Positions 8,817-17,326 of a DNA stretch of 64,000 bases are shown one piece after another (within the stretch, counting starts at the first letter, position 1; the number at the start of each line of letters is the position of its first letter). The stretch spans positions 2,514,001 through 2,578,000 of the forward strand of contig NZ_JAOQNG010000001.1 of assembly GCF_025961225.1 (NCBI RefSeq), written 5' to 3'. Origin of the DNA: Azospirillum canadense. GTDB taxonomy: Bacteria; Pseudomonadota; Alphaproteobacteria; Azospirillales; Azospirillaceae. The translations under genes and the position numbers were made by a program. A model generated the notes under the pieces. That model had not been told where the DNA came from. It searched no databases and saw only the letters and a program-made list of their open reading frames with translations.

Positions 8817-9350
8817 CTATTTCCCGTTCGGCTTTCCCTTGCTCCACTGCGCGTTCGTGTCGATCAGCGGCACGGTGGAGATGGACATCTTCGCGGAGGC
8901 CTCCTTCACCTGCCGGCTGTAGACCACATAGACCAGCGTGTCGTTGGGCTGGTCGTAGATGCGGCGGATGGCGATCGCCTTGAAGATCAGGCTCTTGCGC
9001 TCGGAAAAGACCTCCTCGCCCTTCTGCGACAGGTCGATGTCGCCGACCACCACGGCGCCGGTGCGCCGGCAGGCGATGGAGGCGTTGGAGGGATCCTCGA
9101 ACCAGTTCCCCTTGGTCAGGCGGTCGAGCACGCTGCGGTCGAAATCGACCAGATGGCAGGTGACGCCCTTCACCTTCGGGTCCTCGATCGCCTGCACCTG
9201 AAGCCCGTTGCCGGTCCAGTCGTTGGAGAAGCGGCCGACCACCGCGTCGGCCGCCGCGGCCGTGCCGGACCCAACCGTCGGAGGCAGCACGGAAAGGGCC
9301 AGGACCAACAGGCCGCGGCGGATGTTTATCGAAGGGAACGGGCTGCGCAT
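8817..9350 (-). CDS. creA: CreA family periplasmic protein
   Basis: A 177-residue protein with a Sec signal (LLVLALSVLPPTVGSGTAAAA) and the CreA domain, seen as VGRFSNDWTGNGLQVQAIEDPKVKGV, then CHLVDFDRSV, the C-R-R-T-G segment and YDQPNDTLVYVVYSRQ. CreA proteins are widespread exported proteins of unknown role. The gene is monocistronic and divergent from the AI-2E-type gene. The length is normal for the family. Confidence 0.92.
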   Translation of the reverse strand: MRSPFPSINIRRGLLVLALSVLPPTVGSGTAAAADAVVGRFSNDWTGNGLQVQAIEDPKVKGVTCHLVDFDRSVLDRLTKGNWFEDPSNASIACRRTGAVVVGDIDLSQKGEEVFSERKSLIFKAIAIRRIYDQPNDTLVYVVYSRQVKEASAKMSISTVPLIDTNAQWSKGKPNGK

Positions 9351-9480
9351 CGCAAGGGGTCTCCGGTCATCACGATCCCGGGACCGCGGGTGCCGCCCCG
9401 GAATACCCCTAAATCGGATGGGTCCGCTTTCCCGTCAAGCGCCCCATCCGGCGTGCAACGCCCCGGAGTTCCCGACGCGC

Positions 9481-10593
9481 ATGAGCGACCGCACCATCGA
9501 TCCTCCCCTGGCCGACCCGCCGGAACCGGTGACCGACCCCCTCCCTCCGGCGAAGCATCCGCGCAACGTCGTGGCGGTGGCGACCATGGGGCTGTTCGTC
9601 ATCGCCCTTCTGTTCTCGCTCTATTTCGGGCGCGACGTCCTGCTGCCGATCATGCTGGCGCTGATCCTGAGCCTGCTGCTGCGGCCCTGCGTGCGCATGC
9701 TCTACCGGCTCGGCCTGCCGGAAGGCCTCGGGGCGGCGGTGATGGTCGTGCTGCTGTTCGGGACCGCGCTGATGGGGGCCTACACCCTGTCCACCCCGGC
9801 GGTGGAGTGGGTCAACCGCATGCCCCGCGTCCTGCACGAGCTGGAGTTCAAGCTGGGCGACATCCGCGAGGGCATCCAGCGCGCCCGCGAGGCGTCGCGC
9901 CAGTTGGAGCAGATCACCAGCGACCAGAACGGTGCGACGCGCGAGGTGGTGGTGCGCGGCCCGTCGCTGGCCGAGCAGGTCTTCACCCAGGTGGAGGCGG
10001 TGATCGCCAACGTCGTGATCCTGCAGGTGCTGCTGTACTTCTTCCTGGCGCGCGGCCGGCAGAGCCTGGAGGCGCTGATCGGCACCATGCGCGACGTGGA
10101 CGACCGGGTGCATTACGCCATGGTCGCGGCCACGGTGCAGCAGAACATCGCCGCCTATCTGGCGACCATCACCGTCATCAACTTCTTCCTCGGCGTGGCG
10201 ACCGCGCTCGCCATGTGGATGTGGGGGCTGCCCAACGCGGCGCTGTGGGGCACGCTGGCCGGGCTGATCAACTACATCCCCTTCATCGGGCCGGCGATGG
10301 TGACGGCGATCCTGTTCCTGGTGTCGGTGCTGAGCTTCGACGGGCTGTTCAACATCCTCGGCCCGCCCTTGACCTTCGTGGCGTTGGCGACGGTGGAGGG
10401 CAACTTCCTGACGCCGATGATCGTCGGGCGGCGGCTCGCCCTCAACCCGATCGCGGTCTTCGTCTCCATCCTGTTCTGGGGTTGGATGTGGGGCATCCCC
10501 GGCGCGTTGCTGGCCGTGCCGATCCTAGCCATCCTGAAGATCCTGTTCGACGCCCACGAGCCGCTGAAGCCCATCGGCGCGCTGCTGGGCTGA
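9481..10593 (+). CDS. AI-2E family (PerM-type) transporter
   Basis: A 370-residue inner-membrane protein with about eight hydrophobic segments: paired helices near residues 30-95, a long amphipathic stretch (about 110-170), then the conserved C-terminal helices with GLINYIPFIGPAM and NPIAVFVSILFWGWMWGIPGALLAVP, both hallmarks of the family. Members move autoinducer-2, sodium/protons or other small solutes, and the substrate here is unknown. ATG 9481 was chosen because the upstream extension is proline-rich and not conserved. The SPFH gene follows 91 nt downstream in the same direction. Confidence 0.93.
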   Translation: MSDRTIDPPLADPPEPVTDPLPPAKHPRNVVAVATMGLFVIALLFSLYFGRDVLLPIMLALILSLLLRPCVRMLYRLGLPEGLGAAVMVVLLFGTALMGAYTLSTPAVEWVNRMPRVLHELEFKLGDIREGIQRAREASRQLEQITSDQNGATREVVVRGPSLAEQVFTQVEAVIANVVILQVLLYFFLARGRQSLEALIGTMRDVDDRVHYAMVAATVQQNIAAYLATITVINFFLGVATALAMWMWGLPNAALWGTLAGLINYIPFIGPAMVTAILFLVSVLSFDGLFNILGPPLTFVALATVEGNFLTPMIVGRRLALNPIAVFVSILFWGWMWGIPGALLAVPILAILKILFDAHEPLKPIGALLG

Positions 10594-10684
10594 CGCGGCA
10601 AAAGGTCGTGGGAGGAAAGGCCGGCTGGCCCGAAGCCCACCGCCGTGGCATCGTTCTGCCGGTTCACGGCGGGAGGCGGTGCGC

Positions 10685-11686
10685 ATGGTGGTCGGCGGCT
10701 TTACCCTGTTCGTGCTGGCGCTTCTGGTCTTCGCGCTGGCGCTGGTCCTGCTGGGCGTGCGGACCGTGTCGCAAGGGCAGGAATGGACGGTCGAGCGGTT
10801 CGGGCGCTACACCCGCACGCTTCAGCCGGGCCTGCACCTGCTGATCCCGCTGATCGACCGCATCGGCCAGAAGCAGAGCATGATGGAGACCGTGCTCGAC
10901 GTCCCCTCGCAGGAGGTCATCACCCGCGACAACGCGATGGTGACGGTGGACGGCGTGGTCTTCTTCCAGGTCATCGACGCGGCCAAGGCGTCCTACGAGG
11001 TCAACAACCTCCAGCTCGCCATCCTGAACCTGACCATGACCAACGTGCGCACGGTCATGGGCTCCATGGACCTGGACGAGCTGCTGTCGCAGCGCGACCA
11101 GATCAACGCCCGCCTGCTGACCGTGGTGGACGAGGCGACCAACCCCTGGGGCGTGAAGGTGACGCGCATCGAGATCCGCGACATCCAGCCGCCGCGCGAC
11201 CTCGTCGACAGCATGGCCCGCCAGATGAAGGCGGAACGCGACCGCCGCGCCTCCATCCTGGAAGCCGAGGGCCAGCGCCAAGCCGCCATCCTGCGCGCGG
11301 AAGGCGCCAAGCAAGCGGCCATCCTCCAGGCCGAGGGCCGGCGCGAGGCCGCCTTCCGCGACGCCGAGGCCCGCGAGCGCGCCGCCCAGGCGGAGGCCGA
11401 GGCGACCCGCCGCGTGTCGGAGGCCATCGCCGGCGGCAGCGTGCAGGCCATCAACTACTTCGTGGCCCAGCGCTACGTCGACGCGCTGACCGCCGTGGCC
11501 GCCGCACCGAACCAGAAGGTGCTGTTCCTGCCGCTGGAGGCGGCGAACGTCATCGGCGCCATCGGCGGCATCGCGGAGATCGCGCGGGAGGCCTTCCCGA
11601 ACCGGCCGCCCCCTTCTGCGGCAACGCCCGCACCGGCAGCGCCGAAGGGGCCGTGGAACCGAGACGATTCGGCAGCATCGACGTGA
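10685..11686 (+). CDS. SPFH/band 7 domain protein (QmcA/stomatin-like)
   Basis: A 333-residue membrane-anchored scaffold protein. One N-terminal helix (VLALLVFALALVLLGV) is followed by the band-7 domain (VERFGRYTRTLQPGLHLLIPLIDRI, then VPSQEVITRDNAMVTVDGVVFFQV) and a coiled coil rich in Ala, Glu and Arg (about residues 180-255). The ATG has GGGAGG 8 nt upstream; a GTG six bases earlier is too close to that site. The NfeD-like gene follows, the usual partner of SPFH proteins in membrane-quality-control pairs. A long hairpin repeat separates the two. Confidence 0.94.
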   Translation: MVVGGFTLFVLALLVFALALVLLGVRTVSQGQEWTVERFGRYTRTLQPGLHLLIPLIDRIGQKQSMMETVLDVPSQEVITRDNAMVTVDGVVFFQVIDAAKASYEVNNLQLAILNLTMTNVRTVMGSMDLDELLSQRDQINARLLTVVDEATNPWGVKVTRIEIRDIQPPRDLVDSMARQMKAERDRRASILEAEGQRQAAILRAEGAKQAAILQAEGRREAAFRDAEARERAAQAEAEATRRVSEAIAGGSVQAINYFVAQRYVDALTAVAAAPNQKVLFLPLEAANVIGAIGGIAEIAREAFPNRPPPSAATPAPAAPKGPWNRDDSAAST

Positions 11687-11692
11687 CGAGGA

Positions 11693-11776
11693 TTCACCAC
11701 CAAGACACCAAGGCACCAAGAATCCTCGCGCTGGGCACGTCGTTGATTCTTGGTGCCTTGGTGTCTTGGTGGTGAA
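11693..11776. repeat. Perfect 32-bp inverted repeat between the SPFH and NfeD genes
   Basis: Positions 11693-11724 and 11745-11776 are exact reverse complements (arm beginning TTCACCACCAAGACACC), with a 20-nt loop. The arms have an internal period of about 9 nt (repeated CACCAAG). The sequence is AT-richer than its neighbours. It lies inside what is otherwise a two-gene operon, so it would form a very stable hairpin in the mRNA. Confidence 0.9.
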
Positions 11777-11802
11777 CAAAACCCCCGAGGGATAACCACC
11801 CG

Positions 11803-12231
11803 ATGATCGAGTTCTGGCACTGGTGGGTTCTGGCCGCCCTGCTGGGCGCCGTGGAGATTCTGGCGCCTGGGGCGGCGTTCCTCTGGCTGGGCGGGGCGGC
11901 CGGCCTCGTCGGGCTGGCGCTGTTCGTCTGGCCGGGCATGTCGTGGGAGCTTCAGGGGCTGCTGTTCGCCCTGCTCGCCATCGCCGCGGTCGTCGGTGTG
12001 CGGATGCTGGCGGCGCGGTCGGCCCACACGACCAGCACGCCGAACCTCAACCGCCGGGCGGAGCAATACATCGGAACTATGCACACGTTGGACAGCCCGA
12101 TCGTCAACGGGCTGGGGCGCGCCCAGGTGGGCGACGGACTATGGACGGTCGTGGGTCCCGACCTGCCCGCCGGCACGCGGGTGCGCGTTGTCGGCGCCGA
12201 CGGGACACGGTTGAAGGTCGAGAAGATCTGA
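11803..12231 (+). CDS. NfeD family protein
   Basis: A short NfeD of 142 residues. Two or three hydrophobic helices fill residues 5-70 and a C-terminal OB-like domain follows (GLGRAQVGDGLWTVVGPDLPAGTRVRVVGADGTRLKVEKI). NfeD proteins pair with SPFH scaffolds, as here. The C-terminal motif G-x-W-x-V-x-G-x-x-L-x-x-G-x-x-V-x-V is intact. Its last 93 nt are overlapped in antisense by a small open frame. Confidence 0.92.
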   Translation: MIEFWHWWVLAALLGAVEILAPGAAFLWLGGAAGLVGLALFVWPGMSWELQGLLFALLAIAAVVGVRMLAARSAHTTSTPNLNRRAEQYIGTMHTLDSPIVNGLGRAQVGDGLWTVVGPDLPAGTRVRVVGADGTRLKVEKI

Positions 12232-12438
12232 CCGCATCGGGCACTCGGGCTCCGCCGCGGACTGCAGGTTGACGCGGATTTCCGCCGCGCGGTGGCTGAG
12301 CTGCCGCGCCGCCCGGTCGAAGCTGTCGTCACCGGTTTCCGCCGCGCGTTCGGCCAGCAGGCGGCTGCACGCCTCAAGCTGCTGCGCGAAGGCGGCGTAG
12401 TCGGGAATCCGCCTGTTGGGTCCGCACGGACCGACCAT
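12139..12438 (-). CDS. Possible small protein overlapping nfeD in antisense
   Basis: A 99-codon frame begins at an ATG with GGAAGG nine bases upstream. Its first 65 residues form a credible helical segment (YAAFAQQLEACSRLLAERAA, then DRAARQLSHRAAEIRVNLQS). The C-terminal 31 residues lie on the antisense strand of nfeD and look like shadow sequence. The frame would fill an otherwise empty spacer. No family is recognised, and it is a moderate-to-weak call. Confidence 0.4.
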   Translation of the reverse strand: MVGPCGPNRRIPDYAAFAQQLEACSRLLAERAAETGDDSFDRAARQLSHRAAEIRVNLQSAAEPECPMRSDLLDLQPCPVGADNAHPRAGGQVGTHDRP

Positions 12439-12617
12439 GGCCCTCGCCCTTCCTGATGCCCGTCCCTATTGCCCGTCGTTGAGCAATACCCGGGCATGCT
12501 GTCACAGGCGGTGGCGCGCGGAAATCCAACTTAGGTTTGCGGTGACCTTTCCTTTGGTGGAAGGCCGCGCCGCACCCTACCCGTTCGGGTAATAGGACCG
12601 CGCACTGGGCAGCGTGC

Positions 12618-13034
12618 TCAATCGATCAGTTCGTCGAGGGTTGCACGGACGACCTGGACGATTTCCGCCCCGTACTGGCCGATCCCCAGGTCGCGGGCGC
12701 CGACGATGACGGACAGTTCCCGCTCTGTGGTCGGAGCGAAGCGGGCGATCTCCGGCACCAGCTCGTCGGGCAGGACCGACTCGCGCGAAAGACCTTCGCG
12801 TGCGGCGGCCCGGTCGCGCCAGCCGTTGAGCGCGGCGTTGATGGCCGCTTCGATCTGGATCGCCTCCTCCTTGCGCCGCAAGTCCTGATAGAGGACCAGC
12901 ACGCGCCAGGCGCCGTCGGCATAGGCGGTGTCGATGCGCTGAACCTCGACCGTGCGCAGAAAGGCGGACAGGTGGCCCTGCGCTTCGTCCGCGTTGGCGT
13001 CGGGGATCATGAAGGTGCGGATTTCGGTGCTCAT
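12618..13034 (-). CDS. HRDC-domain protein
   Basis: A soluble protein of 138 residues. The C-terminal 70 residues match the HRDC nucleic-acid-binding fold of RecQ and RNase D: LNGWRDRAAAREGLSRESVL, then PDELVPEIARFAPTTERELSVI. The N-terminal half (IRTFMIPDANADEAQ and a VLVLYQDL strand) is a separate small domain. The start ATG has GAGGACG upstream. A longer open frame upstream is not conserved. The gene diverges from the ligase gene at 13263. Stand-alone HRDC proteins have no settled function. Confidence 0.8.
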   Translation of the reverse strand: MSTEIRTFMIPDANADEAQGHLSAFLRTVEVQRIDTAYADGAWRVLVLYQDLRRKEEAIQIEAAINAALNGWRDRAAAREGLSRESVLPDELVPEIARFAPTTERELSVIVGARDLGIGQYGAEIVQVVRATLDELID

Positions 13035-13262
13035 ACCCGTCCTCGGTCCTGCATCGTCTTCTCGGGTGAGACTACACGAAACGGATGGGGTACCGCCAGA
13101 ACGGCGAAGGCGTAGACGGGACATCAACCCGCAAGCCATCCGGTATCGGAGTACCACCGATAGCCGCTTGGCACCGGCGCACCGGCAACCGTTATCAGGC
13201 GTGGACCGCGGACGCCCGGACGGCGCCGCGCCCGGCACGACCGTTCGACGAAGGACCCGCCC

Positions 13263-15155
13263 ATGCCGCCGTTCAGCCCGGACCCCGCCCCTTCCGCCCC
13301 GCGGCGCCCGAAAAACGCCGCAGCTTTCGATGTGGAGGAGCCGGGCCGGCATGCGGTCGTGTTCGACCCGGAGCACCGGTTCGACCTGCACCTTGCGGTG
13401 GCGGAGGGGCCGGGCGGCGCCCTGTCCCTGTCGGCGCGGCAATGTGCCGCGCTGTACTGGGCCGGGCGCGGCCTGACGCTTGGGGGCATCGCCGACCGGC
13501 TAAGCTCCACCGCTGGGGACGTGCTGGAGCACATCGCCCCGCTCGCCGCGATGGGGGCGGTGACGCTGCGCCCGACCGATTCGGGCGCGTCGTTGGTGGG
13601 CGACACCCTGCCCGCCCTGTGGGCCGCGGCGGTGGCCGCGCACGACGACCGGCTCTTTCTGGTGCCGCCGGGCGGCGGCACGCCGGTCACCTACCGCGAG
13701 GCCGGACGGCGGGTGGAGGCGATCACGCGCCGGCTCGCCGCCGCCCGGTTGCCGAAGGGCGCCCGCGTCCTGATCCATGCGGAGCCCGGCGTGGACGCCG
13801 CCCTGCTGGTCTGGGCCTGCACGCGGCTCGGCCTCGTTGTCGTGCCGGTGGACAGCACCTGGGGCGAGACGGCGATCCTGGCGGCCATCGGTCTGGTGCG
13901 GCCGGCGCTGGTCTTCGCCGACGCCCGCCGCGCCGGCACGGCGCGGGCGAGCGGACGCCCCGCGGTGATCCTTGGCAGTGGGGTGGGGGTGGATGCGCCC
14001 GCGCTGCGCTTCGCCGATTGGCTGGCCTCCGGCGGTCCCACCGGTCTCCCGACCGAGCCACCGGACGACCGCGACACCGCCGCCATCCTGTTCACCTCCG
14101 GCACCACGGGCGACCCGAAGGCGGTGGAGCTGTCGCACGGCTCGCTGGTCCGGACCGCGCGGCTGCTCGCCGGGGTGTGCGCCCTGACCGCCGGGGACCG
14201 GCTGCTGACCCTGGCGGAGTTCCACGCGGTGAGTGGCCTGCGCAACCCGCTGCTGGTGGCCGCCGCGGCCGGGGCCACCGCCGTGCTGCCCACCGCGGCG
14301 GAACGCGCCCACCCGCGCCGCTTGGCGGACCTCTGCGCGCGGGAGCGGGTGACGGTGCTCGGCGCCGTGCCTGCCGCCCTGAAGGACCTCGCCGCAGCCG
14401 TCGGCGCGATTGCGCCCGGGGCGCTGGGCGGGCTGCGGCTGGTGACCTCCACCGGGGCCGAACTGCCGGCCGCGACGGTGGAACGGCTGCGCGCCCTGAC
14501 CGAAGCACCGGTGATGACCTATTACGGGCTGACGGAGACCGGCGGGGTCTGCGCGCTGGGCGCCGCGGGGCGCGCCGACGGGACCATCGGCCGCCCGGCC
14601 GACGCGGTGCTGCAGATCGTCGATCCGGACGGCGCGCCCCTGCCGCCGGGTGCCGTGGGCGAGTTGCGCGTCTATGGCGCCAACCTGATGACCGGCCACC
14701 ATCGTCCATTTCATCACGGGCGGCCGGAGGTGGACGTCCGGTTCCGCCGCGACGGCTGGGTCTACACCGGCGACCTCGCCCTGCGCGAGGAGGACGGCAC
14801 CATCCGCCTGACCGGCCGGGCCCGCGACCTGCTGAAGACCGCGCGCGGCGACCGGCTGCACCTGACGGAGATCGACCGGTTGCTGGAGCGCGACCCCGCC
14901 GTGGCCGAGGGTGTCGCCTGCGTCCTGCGCGACGGGACGGGTGGCGAGGACCGGGTGCTGGCCTTCGTTCGCGTGATGGACGGGATGGACCCGAAACCGG
15001 TCGTCGAGCGTTTGAAGCAGCGGGCGCTGGCGGCCCTGGGGCACCGTGGCGCCCCGCTGGACATCCGCGTCCGCGACGACTTCCCGCGCGCCGCCAACGG
15101 CAAGGTGCGGCGCACCGCGCTGCTGGATGAATTCGGTGGCCAGGAGCAGGACTGA
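13263..15155 (+). CDS. AMP-dependent synthetase/ligase with an extra N-terminal domain
   Basis: A 630-residue ANL-superfamily enzyme that activates a carboxylic acid as acyl-adenylate. The P-loop is FTSGTTGDPKAVELSH, the A5 motif YYGLTETGG, the A7 region GWVYTGDLALREEDG, the hinge GRARDLLKTARGDR and the catalytic lysine region FPRAANGKVRR. Residues 1-105 precede the normal start of the fold and look like a small winged-helix or PqqD-like domain (LSLSARQCAALYWAGRGLTL). Its stop is one base before the ATG of the SGNH-like gene, so the two are co-translated. The substrate is unknown. The pairing recalls ligase/acyltransferase systems that decorate envelope polymers, which is inference. Confidence 0.88.
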   Translation: MPPFSPDPAPSAPRRPKNAAAFDVEEPGRHAVVFDPEHRFDLHLAVAEGPGGALSLSARQCAALYWAGRGLTLGGIADRLSSTAGDVLEHIAPLAAMGAVTLRPTDSGASLVGDTLPALWAAAVAAHDDRLFLVPPGGGTPVTYREAGRRVEAITRRLAAARLPKGARVLIHAEPGVDAALLVWACTRLGLVVVPVDSTWGETAILAAIGLVRPALVFADARRAGTARASGRPAVILGSGVGVDAPALRFADWLASGGPTGLPTEPPDDRDTAAILFTSGTTGDPKAVELSHGSLVRTARLLAGVCALTAGDRLLTLAEFHAVSGLRNPLLVAAAAGATAVLPTAAERAHPRRLADLCARERVTVLGAVPAALKDLAAAVGAIAPGALGGLRLVTSTGAELPAATVERLRALTEAPVMTYYGLTETGGVCALGAAGRADGTIGRPADAVLQIVDPDGAPLPPGAVGELRVYGANLMTGHHRPFHHGRPEVDVRFRRDGWVYTGDLALREEDGTIRLTGRARDLLKTARGDRLHLTEIDRLLERDPAVAEGVACVLRDGTGGEDRVLAFVRVMDGMDPKPVVERLKQRALAALGHRGAPLDIRVRDDFPRAANGKVRRTALLDEFGGQEQD

Positions 15156-15156
15156 C

Positions 15157-16161
15157 ATGATCACGAACGAGCCGGAGACGGAACCGCCACCACAGCCGAC
15201 ACCGCAATCGAAGACGGCGCAACCGAAGACGCCTCGGCCGAAGCGCCGTCGGCGGCTGGGCCTGGTCCTGCTGGGGGTGATCCCGGCGCTGTTCCTGGCT
15301 GGGACCGCCGGGGCCTTCTGGACCGGCTACAGCCTCTACGACCGGCCCTTCGTCTGGTACAACATGAACCGCATCGCCGCGACCGCCGACCGGGCCGGCC
15401 ACGGCATGGGGGCGCCCGTCGTGGTGGCGCTCGGCGGGCCGACCCTGCGCCACGCCACGCTGGACGAGGACGGCATGGCCAAGCTGGCCGCGCGGGACGG
15501 GGTCGAACATTTCCAGTTCCTGCGCATCGTCCACGAGCATGCTCAATTCGCCGACTTCGAGCCGATGCTGGGCGCCATCCTGAAGATCAAGCCCGACCTC
15601 GTGCTGCTCGACCTCGACCTGCTGTTCGCCGGGCGCCACCCGCTGGCCGACCTGCGCTCCTACGGATCGGTGGTGACCGGCATGGCGCTGGAGGGCAAGC
15701 CCTATCTGGCCGACCAGATCGCCATCCAATACGACAAGCCGTGTCGCGCGCCCGATCCCAACGGCCGGACGGGCGCCGACGTCGAACGCCGGGTCGAGGA
15801 GGCCCGGTCCGTCGTCGCGCTCGATCCCGAGGCGCCGGCTTTCGAGGCGGTGCGGCGCTTTGCCGACCAGGCGCGGGCGGCGGGCACGCGCGTCGCCCTG
15901 CTCCACCTGCGCCGCCCGACGGCCTTCGAGGAGCGGATGTACGGCCCCGGCAACAGCTACCTGCCGGCGGCGCTGGCCCGGTTGAGCGGGCAGCCGGGCC
16001 TGCCGGTCTGGCGCTTCCCCGACTCGCTGCACAAATCCGCAAACTATTGCCGCAGCGGCGCCCTGGGACCGGACGGGCGCAAGGCCTACTCGCAGTGGCT
16101 GAGCGCCGGGATCGCCCAGGTGCTGTCGCAGCCGCGCGTCGAGGAAGCCGCCCTGCGCTGA
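15157..16161 (+). CDS. Membrane-anchored SGNH/DltD-like protein (probable acyl transfer or esterase)
   Basis: A 334-residue protein with a proline-rich cytoplasmic tail, one transmembrane helix (LGLVLLGVIPALFLAGTAGA, residues 31-50) and a periplasmic domain. Strands VVVALGGPTLRH and KPDLVLLDLDLL and the C-terminal FPDSLHKSANYC are compatible with an SGNH fold whose Asp and His lie near the C-terminus. The catalytic Ser block is not obvious, so this is a fold-level guess. It starts one base after the ligase stop. A shared job in modifying a surface polymer or lipid is inferred from that coupling. Confidence 0.6.
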   Translation: MITNEPETEPPPQPTPQSKTAQPKTPRPKRRRRLGLVLLGVIPALFLAGTAGAFWTGYSLYDRPFVWYNMNRIAATADRAGHGMGAPVVVALGGPTLRHATLDEDGMAKLAARDGVEHFQFLRIVHEHAQFADFEPMLGAILKIKPDLVLLDLDLLFAGRHPLADLRSYGSVVTGMALEGKPYLADQIAIQYDKPCRAPDPNGRTGADVERRVEEARSVVALDPEAPAFEAVRRFADQARAAGTRVALLHLRRPTAFEERMYGPGNSYLPAALARLSGQPGLPVWRFPDSLHKSANYCRSGALGPDGRKAYSQWLSAGIAQVLSQPRVEEAALR

Positions 16162-16267
16162 CCGTGCCCCGACGCCTTATCCGGACAATTTATCCGTTGG
16201 CCCTATGACCCTGTTCGCGTTATGGATATTAAGCGTCGGGCGACGTGCAACAGGAGACGGAACGGAT

Positions 16268-16480
16268 ATGGCTTCGATCATGATCAAGAGGGCCGGCGAG
16301 GGCCTGGTTTCCCAGGCGCACCGGAACGCCGACGTCGGCCCGACCAGCGGCAGCTCGGTCGTCTACGAAATCCTGAACGTGCCGGCCGGCGTGACGGCGG
16401 ACGACGTCATCGCCGCTTTCAAGACCTTCAAGCCAGCCGACAAGAAGTACGAGTACGAGTACGCCGACCTGTCGAAGTAA
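16268..16480 (+). CDS. Conserved-looking 70-residue protein of unknown function
   Basis: ATG 16268 has CAGGAGA upstream with good spacing. The protein is small, soluble and charged (SSVVYEILNVPAGVTADDVI, then a lysine/tyrosine-rich tail KKYEYEYADLSK). It has no Cys, signal or membrane segment. It lies 106 nt after the SGNH-like gene and could be a separate unit: TTGGCC and a weak TATGGA with 18 nt between them lie in the spacer. I do not recognise a family. Confidence 0.7.
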   Translation: MASIMIKRAGEGLVSQAHRNADVGPTSGSSVVYEILNVPAGVTADDVIAAFKTFKPADKKYEYEYADLSK

Positions 16481-16514
16481 GGCCAGGGGCTTTATTTCGA
16501 AACGTCGTCGCGCC

Positions 16515-16627
16515 GGGCCCCCACCCTAACCCTCCCCCGCTGGGCGGGGGAGGGGACTGCCGCTGGATTTTGGCGCGAAGCCCATCTCCCTCCCCCGCCC
16601 GGCGGGGGAGGGTCGGGGTGGGGGCCC
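16515..16627. repeat. Palindromic repeat, CCCACCCTAACCCTCCCCC family (no inner module)
   Basis: The element begins GGGCCCCCACCCTAACCC, ends in the inverse (GGGTCGGGGTGGGGGCCC) and contains two inner GC-rich stems (CCCCCGCTGGGCGGGGG and CCCCCGCCCGGCGGGGG). Related elements are at 24861, 47137 and 55962. It sits between converging genes. Confidence 0.85.
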
Positions 16628-16653
16628 AACGCGAGAACCCCACTTAAAATCCG

Positions 16654-17124
16654 TTACAGCTTCTTCGGGAAGCGCGCGATCCAGCGCTCCAGTTCCGCCA
16701 CATGCTCGGCCTCTTCGGAGGCGAACTCCTCGGCCATCATGCGGACTTCCGGGTCGCTGGTCGTGGTCGCCACGTCGGCGTAGAAGGCATGGCCGCGCTT
16801 CTCGCTGTCGAGCGCAAGCTCCAGCGCATAGTCCACCGTCATCAGGTAGTGCGAGCCTTCCATGGAGGCCGCCTCCGGGCTTTCGCCGTCCGGCCACTGG
16901 AAATCCTCCAGCGCCAGCGACGGGATGTCGCGGAAGCCGGAGCGCTTGCGCGCCTCCGCCAGGTGCAGGCGGGAGAACTCGGCCATCTTGCCGAAGAAGG
17001 CGGCCACCTCGGCGTTGCCGTAGGTCTTCATCGCCTCCGACAGGTCAGTGAAGCGGTTGGCGGCGTCCTCCTCCAGCGCACAGGCGTGGGCGAGGAACAG
17101 GGCGGGGTCGTGAATGCTGGCCAT
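16654..17124 (-). CDS. Ferritin-like di-iron protein (rubrerythrin family)
   Basis: A 156-residue four-helix protein with the di-iron pattern: an early Glu (ACALEEDAANRF), E-x-x-H in helix 2 (FSRLHLAEA), a central Glu (ALELALDSEKRGH) and ASEEAEHVAELERW in the last helix. It lacks the C-terminal rubredoxin domain of full rubrerythrin. Such proteins act in peroxide defence or iron handling. The ATG at 17124 gives a normal N-terminus. The gene is divergent from the DUF1003 gene. Confidence 0.9.
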   Translation of the reverse strand: MASIHDPALFLAHACALEEDAANRFTDLSEAMKTYGNAEVAAFFGKMAEFSRLHLAEARKRSGFRDIPSLALEDFQWPDGESPEAASMEGSHYLMTVDYALELALDSEKRGHAFYADVATTTSDPEVRMMAEEFASEEAEHVAELERWIARFPKKL

Positions 17125-17326
17125 GGGAGTCCGGGTGTCGTTAAGGCACAAATAGTTTATGGTCTTTCCGCACCATAGCGCCTCCGCGCCTCCGGATCCC
17201 GGAAGGGACGACACGGCGCGGTTTGATGCGACAATTTAACGCGCCCGTCATGCCTACGCCCTTGGCCGCACCGCGCGCCGGGCTTACAGATCCTGTGCAG
17301 CATCGGCAATTCAGGGAACGCCCGCC

